A stretch of DNA of 64,000 bases from Plasmodiophora brassicae. Its lineage: Eukaryota > Endomyxa: Phytomyxea > Phytomyxea > Plasmodiophorida. This document shows, in pieces, positions 55,822 through 64,000 of this stretch (within the stretch, counting starts at the first letter, position 1; every line of letters begins with the position of its first letter). A model generated the notes under the pieces. The model worked only from the letters and a program-made list of their open reading frames with translations. It was not told the origin of the DNA and searched no databases. The stretch lies in NCBI GenBank assembly GCA_036867785.1, contig CP145412.1, forward strand, positions 1,426,001-1,490,000, written 5' to 3'. The position numbers and the translations under genes are program-made.

Positions 55822-56488
55822 TCACTCGGGCCTGCCGAACGTGAGGAAAATCTGACCCGTTTCATCGATATCGTCGGACGGCAGTGCGCCGGGATGCTTC
55901 TCCTCCGGCGCCATAGGGGACCTCATTCGTCGACGGCGTGCCTGATGCTCGCACAGGAAGCATCCCCGACAAAGCAACTTACCGACCCACTCGGGAGGGA
56001 AGTCGCTCAACAACACCGAGCAGTCGTGGCATCGGGGAAGGTTATCATTTGGCTGCGCCCTTAATGTCGTCGTCGACGCTCCTGGATGATCGGGAGTGAT
56101 GCTGACATGGTCGCTGATGGTCGTAGATGGTAGATAGCGTGGACGACGTCGAGGTCGTCGGTACCTTGGCGATGCACTGGACGTCGTTGCTGGATCCGGA
56201 AGTTCAGCGGGACACGTGTTCCTGCTGACCCGGATCTGGCTGACTTGTCGACGACGACGCTGCCTCTTGCATATAGTCGAGATACATGCCAACGTGACCG
56301 TTTTGAACATCGTGCTCCAACCGTAGACGTTCATTCATGCTTTGCTCGTCGCCGGACGTCGTCGTCCAACAACGGGGGCAGAAGAAGCGCGCCGCATAGT
56401 CGACGATATCGGCGCCGTCATTGGCGGCGAATACGACGACACCAGTGAGGAGCGTGAACAGCAGTACGCATAGGTTCGCGCACGTCAT
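55822..56488 (-). CDS. Putative secreted or membrane Cys-rich protein
   Basis: Two minus-strand coding stretches are probably joined by a short intron near 56.2 kb. The first, from ATG 56488, begins with a signal peptide or anchor (MTCANLCVLLFTLLTGVVVF, then AANDG), followed by ARFFCPRCWTTTSGDE and an acidic helix. The second has a Ser/Pro/Arg-rich linker, then PRCHDCSVLLSDFPPEW and LLCRGCFLCEHQARRRR, giving CxxC pairs that could bind zinc. It stops at 55822. I recognise no family; the exon join and the start are inferred. Confidence 0.4.
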
Positions 56489-57205
56489 CGTCGCAGTATC
56501 CAACAGATCTCGAACGAATCGATGCAACGTGTTTCTCGACTGCGACCGCGCAGGCGACAGCCAGAGACCCGGGAGCAAGCCTGGAGTTTTCCTCCGTACA
56601 TCCCGCCCACACCGATTCCGGTTCCCGTATTCTGAACTGCCTGTTGCAGTCACGTAAACACGCTCGGAAGGTTCCAACGCGAATGGACGGAACATTCCGG
56701 CTCGCAGCGTCGCCCACGAAGACAGCCTTCCCCATAACCACTTGTCATATAGAAGATCGTATGGTCGTCTGCCACATATTCAGCGCAACGATCGCTGGAA
56801 TCCATCTGGCCGGGAGCAGAAAATTGACGAACAAGGGTCATATTCAGCGTCGCCCAGTATCGTCGCCGCGGCGTCACCCGTTCAAGGTAGGCACCGGATC
56901 ACTGGAGCGCTTTGGTTAGGTTTCATAGCCTTGTTGGTTTCCATAGCTTTGCACGAGCCGTTACGGTGCTGCGGGAGGGTCCCCAAACAATGCTGGCAAT
57001 GGAGATGGCCCCGACGCGACGTTGCTGGTACTTAATATTGGCTGGACGCTGCAACAGGCCCGCAAGGAAGACTCGGCGCTCCGCACTCCCTGTTTCTCGT
57101 ACCCGGTTCACCTACTACGACCTGATCGAATCTGCCTCACCGATAGGTGTACCCTATCGATCCGGTTTGTAATAATTGTTGGCCTACACGACGCACCGCG
57201 CGACC
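56489..57205. other. No confident gene
   Basis: Short frames on both strands lack motifs. The region includes the probable promoter of the minus-strand Cys-rich protein and, at its right end, the 5' leader of the ciliary EF-hand-like gene. Confidence 0.3.
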
Positions 57206-57951
57206 ATGTTCTTCGGCTTGACGCAGCTGGGTCCACAGTGCCCATTCACAGCGTGCGCATGGAAGGACTTGTCGATCCGGCAGTTCCAGGAGGATCAGAT
57301 CGGACTCGCGTTCGACGCGTTGTGCTCCAGTATGACGCCTCGTGGACGACCTACCGTCGATCGCCTTCCTGTTAGTTACGACGCCGTCCGGAGGTGCTTG
57401 AGGTTGGTCTATGGGTTCGAGTCGCCACCTGGCGAGATCGGCCTCGTTCTCACTCGGCTTCGCCGCCACGAGGTAATCATTCCGAGATGCTGCTTACGCG
57501 CCTGCGTTCCTGCTGACGCAACGTCCGCAGGGTAAGACGTTCGACCGTGAGGAGTGGTTGGGCGCCTGCCGCGCCATCGTTGACGACGTTAAGACGATAT
57601 CGGAGGCGGCGCCGGTGGAGTACCACAGTCTGAAAGAATTGACAGCCGACAACTACCGCAGCCGGCGCTTCAAATACGACCCACAGCTCAAGTTTCGCAA
57701 GCCGCTTCTGACATCGCATCAGGTCGCCGCCACCCCCGTCCAGACCGTGTACCTGCTGACTCGGGTCCTGTTAGGTGGGATGGTTCAAACCCGGCGAGGT
57801 TGAGCAGGTCGTACGCAAACCGAACATAACCTGCCCAGAGACGCAGGTTGGTGCTGCTGTTCGTCGTCCACACACATGACGGCGCCATTGAACTAGTGGG
57901 CGTGGCGTTTAGTTTGCTGGCGAGATGATCAAAGCCGGTGTCATCTTCTAA
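57206..57951 (+). CDS. EF-hand-like ciliary protein with MIP-type tail
   Basis: Four exons (57206-57472, 57531-57722, 57775-57846, 57913-57951) join in phase 0 through introns of 58, 52 and 66 nt, giving 189 residues. The N-terminal 110 residues look like a degenerate calmodulin-like domain (LSIRQFQEDQIGLAFDAL, YDAVRRCLRLVYGFESPPGE, KTFDREEWLGACRAIVDDV) without canonical calcium ligands. The C-terminal part has YRSRRFKYDPQLKFRKPLLT, then TSHQVGWF, PNITCPETQ and FAGEMIKAGVIF. A T-S-x-Q-x-G-W block followed by a P-N/S-x-C/T-x-x-T block is typical of small microtubule inner proteins of ciliary doublets. With CFAP52 in the same window, an axonemal role is a fair inference; I cannot assign an orthologue. 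Confidence 0.65.
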
Positions 57952-58285
57952 ACAAGAACAGCGACATTCGGGAGCGTCCTCGTTGGCCGGCATCACACGC
58001 AGTACATCGTTCGAGCGTAATTACTCACCAGAACCGAGACAATACAATCCCGTGTTCATTCTGTTCATCCTGTCGAACTGCGGTCCGTTTCGTAGAGCGA
58101 TCCCGCCGCAGAGGGCATCTCCGACCTGGATCGAGGCTGTTTAACGGGCTACACGAATAGCTTGCCGGCCGTCGGTAGACGGCTTCCTTGGGCATTGGGA
58201 CCTGTGGTCGCGAGTGTATTCGCTGACGTATGCGAATTTCGACACCCGGGCGCGTGCCACGACACATCAGACGTCGACGTCAACG

Positions 58286-60476
58286 ATGTCGCCGGGCGTC
58301 GCCTGGTATTCCGCAGAGGATCCCCGCACTGGCCGAACCTATTACTACAACACGCTCGGCCATCGGCAATGGCGACCGCCCAGCGTCCTCTCCCCGTAAC
58401 GATACCACCTAGGGCGTACGCAGCGGCGTCTGTGTTGACAGGGCGCCTGCAGAGCGTCCAGCACCGACAGGGAACCTGCGCAGGGCACACAAGACGACAT
58501 CCAGGTGGACATACAGCCACCGAGAGTACCGCCGAACCTCCAGCGCCAACGATCGAAATCGCTGGACCTTGACGGCGTTCCCGCTGGCAACCACGTCCGG
58601 ATCGTCCCACGTACGTTGTCGATTGCCGGACCTGATTGCCACTGTTCAGGACCGGCGGAGCGCCGGCAACGCCAGCACGGACGACAGGCCGGAGCCGGCG
58701 ACTCGGGACCTGACCTGGAGCGATATCAACCCGTGCGCCGGCGCCAACGGCGACCCGCCCAGCGGCCCGGACAACGTTGCCGAAGACGATGTCGGTCGGG
58801 GACCGTTGCCCGGGCGCCGCCGCCACATGACTAACCCATGCCCTACCCCAGGCGATGAGCCAGGTCGGGTGCAGCGAGGACAACGACGCTGAGCAAGGCG
58901 TCGCCGCGTAACCAGGGGGCCGACGGTGTATATACTCGGACGGAGACCACTGACACACGTAACGTGTGCAGGCCGACGGCCACGACGCAACCGCCGGCGT
59001 TGATGGTCGGCATCAGCCGCCCAATGGCGATTGCCGACGTGCCTACCGTCGCCCAGCAGCGATCGCGACCGATCCCACGGGCGACCTCGTCGGTGCCGCC
59101 GCCGACGAGGGACCTGCTCGTCGAGGATTTCCTCGTCAAGTACGGCCGAAAGAAGAAGACAGGTACGGCGGCGTGTCTCTGTCAGGCAGGCGCGCCCCCC
59201 GCGTTGACTAAGTCGGGATGCAGTGTTCGCGTTCAGCTCCGGCGACGTATCGCTTCAATGGCAGAAGGAGCCGCTGAAGGCGTCGCTGTTGAGCATGACG
59301 CCGAACCAGAGCCAGGCGGCCGTTGGCGCCTTCAAGCAGCTGCTACTGTTCATGGGTGGGCATGGGCAGGCCAACGAATGCGATGCGCGTCCTGACGCGT
59401 TGTGGTCGCGTGAAGGGGATTCCACGGCGCCGATACTGACCCCGCGATCGGTCCTGATCGGGAACGTGGTCAGCGCCGGCACCAGCATACGCGAGATCCG
59501 CGACGAGATCTTCCTGCAGATCTGCAAGCAGATGACGAACTGCCCGAGCGCGGACACGGTCGTCGAGGGGTTCAAGGCGCTCGTCATCTGCGCGTCGGCG
59601 TTCGCGCCCAGTCGCGAGTTCGCCCCGTACCTGTCGTCGTGGGCGGTTAGGTCGCTGAACACGATGCCGGCGCACGACCCGATGCAGGCCTCGACGCACA
59701 CGCTTCAGTCGTGTATTATGCTGAAGCGATTCTTCCAGTTCCGGCTGCGGTACACGATTGAGGTCGGCCCGCTGATGCGCCCCACGACGGTGCCCGTTGT
59801 GGACGACGTCGCCCACAAGGGCGTCCGAAGCCACATGATCATGTTCGGGGGCAACCTGCAGTGGATCATGAAGCTTCAGGCCGAGGAGGGCCTGACGCTG
59901 GGCGTTCCGCAAGCCCTGCACGAGTGCCTGAGGGCGCTCGCCAACCCGCAAGCGCGGACGCTGAAGGGCATCTTCAGGACAGCGGCCGAGAAGCACCAGG
60001 TGCAACGCGAGAAGGAGGTGATGCTGTCGGGGACGTACGATCTGCTCGACGCCGACCTAATCGTCGTCGCCGACCTTCTCAAGGCATGGCTTCGGGAGTT
60101 GCACCCGCCGGTCATCCCAATCTATCGACAATGCATCGACGTCGCAGAGCAGCCTGACGCCTGCCTCGATCTGGTGATGAAGAGGCTGCCGAAGGAGAAC
60201 GTCAGGGTTCTGGCAATGTTGACGCGATTTCTACGAGATCTGGCGCGCAGTGCCGATCAGACAGGGTTGGGGGCCACGCTTGTCGCTGTCCAACGAGTGC
60301 TGACGTGCATGGCCAGGATGGATGTTGACAATCTGGCGACCGTGTTCGCACCGAACCTGTTGCGGGATGAGACGCCGGCCGGGACAAACGTGAAGGAACT
60401 CGCCAATCTAGCGCGTGTCTCTGCGACATTCGTCGGCAACCTCATAAGGGGATGGCCTCAGAGAGATAACGAATAA
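58286..60476 (+). CDS. WW-MyTH4-RhoGAP protein, ARHGAP39/Vilse-like
   Basis: The N-terminal exon encodes a WW domain (WYSAEDPRTGRTYYYNTLGH, QWRPP). Exons near 58.5-59.2 kb are disordered and basic (LQRQRSKSLDLD; LLVEDFLVKYGRKKK). The long last exon (from about 59222) starts FAFSSGDVSLQWQKEPLKAS, then a MyTH4 domain (IREIRDEIFLQICKQMTNCP, VICASAFAPSREFAPYL) and a RhoGAP domain: GIFRTAAEKHQV with the arginine finger, DLLKAWLRELHPPVIP, VRVLAMLTRFLRDLA, and MDVDNLATVFAPNLLR. This WW-MyTH4-RhoGAP order is that of ARHGAP39 (Vilse/CrGAP), which lowers Rac/Cdc42-type GTPase activity near the cytoskeleton. All RhoGAP catalytic landmarks are kept. Only one WW domain is clearly seen, and the start is uncertain. 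Confidence 0.8.
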
Positions 60477-60556
60477 ACGTCAGCAGAATGGAAGTGCAGC
60501 GCTTCCCGGAACACCCAACGATTAGTGTATCGCGATGGGCACATGCGTCGGCGGTC

Positions 60557-61678
60557 CTACTCAGCGCAAACTGCTGGAACTGCTCGAGAATCCATTGGCG
60601 GGACTGCCAGGGCGTGCTGGGCGGTGACACGTCGCCGCTTGATGGCATCGAATACAGCTGGGTCGCGCAGGCGGCTCTGTTTGTCCATGTCGCATTCAAG
60701 GCTGGTAATGGCGTCGGCGTTGAGCAAGTAGGCGTCCCACAGCAGCACTAGGTTAGTTTGGTAGATCGCCCAGGCAGGCAGAGTCAGCACGCGAGACAGC
60801 CGCACATGCCCAGTGGACACGACATCGTACAGCCTGGGGCTCTCGAGAGCGTTAGTGATTGCTAGTGGCAACCGCGACGCCGTCTCCAAGTCGATGTCAC
60901 CTCGCATAATGTACTGCCAGAGAAAGTCGCTACGGAGCCTCATGGCTGTCCAGATCGACAAGCGTGCAATCTGTTGGAGTGTTGCGCGGCCGGCGGACAC
61001 GAGCTGGCACAGCCGGGCAGATCTCAGATTGACGAGGCCGCCACGATATCCGGAATGGCCCGTGCTTAGTTTCGCGTGTACGAGGTCGACAAAGGATATG
61101 ACACCCTCAAGAAGCAGGTGGCGGACGCCTGCGATGCCGATCGTTCTGAGCACCAACGCTAACATCGCTGCGGAATAGGATGCGTCAAGAAGACGCAGAA
61201 TATCATCGAGAATCCGCCGTTGCCGTCGATGCAGATCGATGACGTCCACGACAATATCATCCTGGTCAAGGAAGATGTAATCCAGAGAACGAAGCTGGGA
61301 CGCTGTTGCGTGCTTGACCGCCCACACGCTCAGACAGCCGCTCAGAAGGAGCCGGACCAGGTTTGGGTTGTCCCCATGCTCAATGCTCTCCTTCACCCAG
61401 CGTCGCTTGCAGTCGTCCAGTCCCAGGTCATCAAATATCCGCCCCGTATCGCCGCGTTTCACGAACATGAACTCGGGACGGCGCGTCAGCGGCTGGGCAA
61501 TGAACACAGGCAACGACGGCCTCACGCGACGATCATCGACAAACCGCCTCCAGAGCGCATCCCCGTTTCCGGCAACAACCTCCCGGAGCAGACGCGACAC
61601 ACCGGCGACGCGTACCAGCGACACCGGGTCCAGACACTGCATGACGACGACGACGCAATCAGGCCCAAGTCCCCACAT
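60557..61678 (-). CDS. F-box-like protein with helical repeats
   Basis: A single exon of 373 residues from ATG 61678. The first 55 residues fit an F-box (CVVVVMQCLDPVSLVRVAGV, SRLLREVVAG, LWRRFVDDR). The rest is a helical solenoid with Leu-rich segments (NPNLVRLLLSGCLSVWAV, LDDILRLLDASYSAAMLALV, GVRHLLLEGVISFVDLVHA), weakly like degenerate ankyrin repeats. The frame is intact. If the F-box is real, it would be an SCF ubiquitin-ligase substrate adaptor, or one of the many F-box/ankyrin-like proteins found in protists; the 15.2-16.0 kb ankyrin gene may be of related design. It ends 80 bp from the convergent RhoGAP gene. Confidence 0.6.
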   Translation of the reverse strand: MWGLGPDCVVVVMQCLDPVSLVRVAGVSRLLREVVAGNGDALWRRFVDDRRVRPSLPVFIAQPLTRRPEFMFVKRGDTGRIFDDLGLDDCKRRWVKESIEHGDNPNLVRLLLSGCLSVWAVKHATASQLRSLDYIFLDQDDIVVDVIDLHRRQRRILDDILRLLDASYSAAMLALVLRTIGIAGVRHLLLEGVISFVDLVHAKLSTGHSGYRGGLVNLRSARLCQLVSAGRATLQQIARLSIWTAMRLRSDFLWQYIMRGDIDLETASRLPLAITNALESPRLYDVVSTGHVRLSRVLTLPAWAIYQTNLVLLWDAYLLNADAITSLECDMDKQSRLRDPAVFDAIKRRRVTAQHALAVPPMDSRAVPAVCAE

Positions 61679-61914
61679 CTCACACACGTACACACTCACA
61701 CACCGATATCCCAAATGACGACGAGCCGTGTGCAGTTCCACTGGCGGTCGCCAGCACCGGTCATGTCATCAGGGTGCCATCGTTACAACTCGACCTGAGT
61801 GACGGCGCCGGACTGCAAAATCGGTCTGCGAGTCGTCGAGCGAGTTTTTGGGAAGACACCCAACGCGAAAGTGGCCCGTTCGGTGGCCGGTCAGTGTCGT
61901 TCGTCGCTGGCAGC

Positions 61915-64000
61915 ATGAGCGGCAGGCTCAGCGAGCTGATCCGCAGCGTCCGCGCGTGCAAAACCCAGGCCGAGGAACGCGAGACGATCGCGAAGGAATG
62001 CGCGACGATTCGCACGCTGCTGAAGACGGCGGGTACGCTGGCGGCGGGTCGTCCTCCGTCGGACGAGGCGTCTGACCGTGGCGGATATCAGATAACACCC
62101 AGAGGCACCGATGTGTTGCCAAGCTGCTGTATATTCACATGCTGGGGTATCCGACCCATTTCGGGCAAGTGGAATGCCTGAAGCTGATCGCATCGCCCAA
62201 CTTCCCTGAGAAGCGCATCGGGTACCTCGGCCTCATGGCCATGGTTGACGAACGCCACGAAGTCCTCATGCTGGTCACAAACTCCATCAAGCAGTAGGAT
62301 TCCCGCTGGCCTCGTGTCCACGTCCCTCGACCATTGATCATGCCCGTTAGAGATATGAACAACCCGAACCAGTACGTGCAAGGCCTTGCGCTGTGTGCTC
62401 TGGGCAACCTGGCATCTCCGGAAATGTCTCGTATGGGCTTCCGATACGTCATGTGCGGCTCTTCCCTCGCTAACATGTCGGGCAGGGGACCTTCAGGCGG
62501 AAGTCGAGAAGATTATCAAATCGTCGACCAACGTGTATGTCCAGAAGAAGGCGTTCCTGGCCGCTCTACGGGGCATTCGTAAAGTGCCCGACCTGCTGAC
62601 GAACTACCTGCCGTACGTGAAGCAGGCCCTGACTGACAAGAACCCGTCGATCGTCATTGCTGGGCTTGCGCTGGCAAGCGAGATGGCCTGCGCGAAACCG
62701 AAGCTGAAGAAGAAGTTCGCGAAGGTGAGTGCTGGACGTCGACTGCGGTGCTTCGTAATGTGCTAAGTGCTGGAGCAGTACGTCGAGACGCTCGTGAAAG
62801 CGCTGAAGAGCCTGATCATGTCGGGGTATTCCCCCGATCGTGACGTCGCCGGCATCAACGACCCGTTCCTCCAAGTTCGTATTATTCGTTTCCTCTGCCT
62901 GGTTGGCGAGAACAACGCTGAGGCTAGCGAGGAAATGAACGACGTGCTAGCGCAGGTAGAGGCGTGCACAAAGCACGCTTCGTGTTCGCTGAGTGAAACG
63001 CAGGTCGCGACAAACACGGAATCGTCGAAGAATCCCGGCAATGCGATTCTATATGAATGCGTACGAACGATTATGTCGATTGAGGCGGAGTCGGGTCTTC
63101 GTGTCATGGCGATCAATATCCTCGGGAGGTTCCTGTTGAACCGGGAGAACAATATCCGATATGTCGCATTGAACACGCTGTGCCAATGTGTCAAGCAGAA
63201 CATGCAAGCTGTCCAACGCCACCGTAACACGATCGTGGAGTGTCTGAAGGCGAGTTGCCCGCGTAGCCGCGGTGTCGCACCTGTTTAACTGGACCTTAGG
63301 ACTCGGACGTTTCGATTCGCAACCGAGCACTCGACCTCGTGTACTGTCTGGTCAACAAGTCCAATGTCGAGTCACTCGTCCACGAGCTCATATCGTTTCT
63401 ACAACTGTCTACCAGTGAAAAGGAATTCCGGTCGGACCTCACCAGCCGGGTAGATTTGCTTGCTATATCTAGCGTTGTGTGCCCTTGCCGATACCTGCTT
63501 TCAGATAACCGAGGTTATGGAGGCGTACGCTCCCAGCGCGCACTGGCATATGGAGACTCTCATTCAAGTGTTGGAGAAATCGGGCAGCGTCACGAAATTA
63601 AAAGGTAATCCCTGTCGGTAGTGCAGATCGTTGCCAGGATTCATTTTCTTGCCGCAGTGCCTTACCGACTTGCAATGCTGATAACGGACAATCCGGATTT
63701 GCGAGCGTATACGATCCACAAGCTGTTCGCCAGTCTAAAGAATGATCTGTCCCAGGTCGCTTGACTGTTTGCCCGGTTGTACGGCGTCTAACGATCGCCT
63801 GCCTAGATCCACTTGGTTATCGTCGCACTGTGGGCCATCGGTGAATTCGGAACCCATCTGGTTAGCCAGGAAGGGGTTGCTGCTGCGAATGCCCAAAGCG
63901 GTGAGCCGCAGTCGGCACCTTTCCAACTGGTTGGTGCAACTGCACTGTCCATTCATTTCAGTACTTTAGTGTTTAATACTGGCTGTTAGCACACGGAACA
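61915..64000 (+). CDS. AP1G1: AP-1 gamma-adaptin, cut by the window edge
   Basis: The ATG at 61915 begins [20 protein letters not shown], then [16 protein letters not shown], as in gamma-adaptins. Exons in order: [200 protein letters not shown]; and [13 protein letters not shown] near 63.83 kb. At least eight short introns interrupt it; one (about 62295) splits a Gln codon. The reading matches the AP-1 trunk and separates it from alpha, beta and delta adaptins. AP-1 sorts clathrin-coated cargo between trans-Golgi and endosomes. The hinge and ear lie beyond the window. Confidence 0.9.

Overview
The window is nuclear DNA from a single-celled eukaryote with a compact genome. Genes lie on both strands, often tens of bases apart, and are either intronless or cut by very short GT-AG introns (most of those placed to the base are 49-66 nt, the longest 84 nt). 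Coding sequence is GC-rich at third positions. The cell almost certainly builds a motile cilium: it has an orthologue of the axonemal WD40 protein CFAP52 and a small EF-hand-like protein with a microtubule-inner-protein-type tail. A family-18 glycosyltransferase (MGAT5-like), a TMEM151-like protein, an ARHGAP39-like WW-MyTH4-RhoGAP and a SUEL-lectin membrane protein would suit a holozoan or other opisthokont-related flagellate. That placement is inference.

Layout. 0-6.3 kb: a small ORF, a TPR protein, a decayed pogo-type transposon, two inverted repeats, and a spliced gene joining a YqaJ-like nuclease domain to a PiggyBac-like tail. 6.3-16 kb: URB1-like and MCM10 genes (minus), then an OB-fold protein and an ankyrin protein (plus). 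16.5-21 kb: an unusual G-alpha, a tandem cyclic-nucleotide-binding protein and an EF-hand mitochondrial carrier. 21-31 kb: a BLM-type RecQ helicase, THOC3, a short hypothetical gene, an isolated 0.87-kb piece of nuclear large-subunit rRNA, an acetyltransferase, a double cytochrome b5 and a TMEM151-like gene. 31-39 kb: a PARN homologue whose four catalytic acids all appear replaced, a SUEL-lectin surface protein and a BRCA2 orthologue. 40-45 kb: MGAT5-like transferase, ATP-synthase subunit e, CFAP52 and 5-formyl-THF cyclo-ligase. 45-48 kb: a dual-specificity phosphatase gene broken by a degraded LTR retroelement. 48-64 kb: WDTC1/DCAF9, a LEA2-type membrane protein, a probably mitochondrial RRM protein, a second pogo fragment inside a palindrome, a secreted Cys-rich protein, the ciliary EF-hand-like protein, the RhoGAP, an F-box-like protein and AP-1 gamma-adaptin, which runs off the right edge.

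Genome-maintenance genes are well represented (MCM10, an RPA3-like OB protein, BLM, BRCA2), as are signalling and cilium genes, but nothing shows that they are co-regulated. The most notable signals are predicted loss-of-catalysis proteins (PARN, G-alpha, phosphatase), the solitary rRNA piece with a hairpin at its start, the nuclease/PiggyBac-tail gene, and a recurring pattern of diverged fold-back inverted repeats, mostly at mobile-element remnants.

Limits: gene identities come from motif recognition and remembered family sequences, with no searches run. Exon joins were worked out by hand from GT-AG sites and reading frame. Where only the outer limits are certain, the entry says so.
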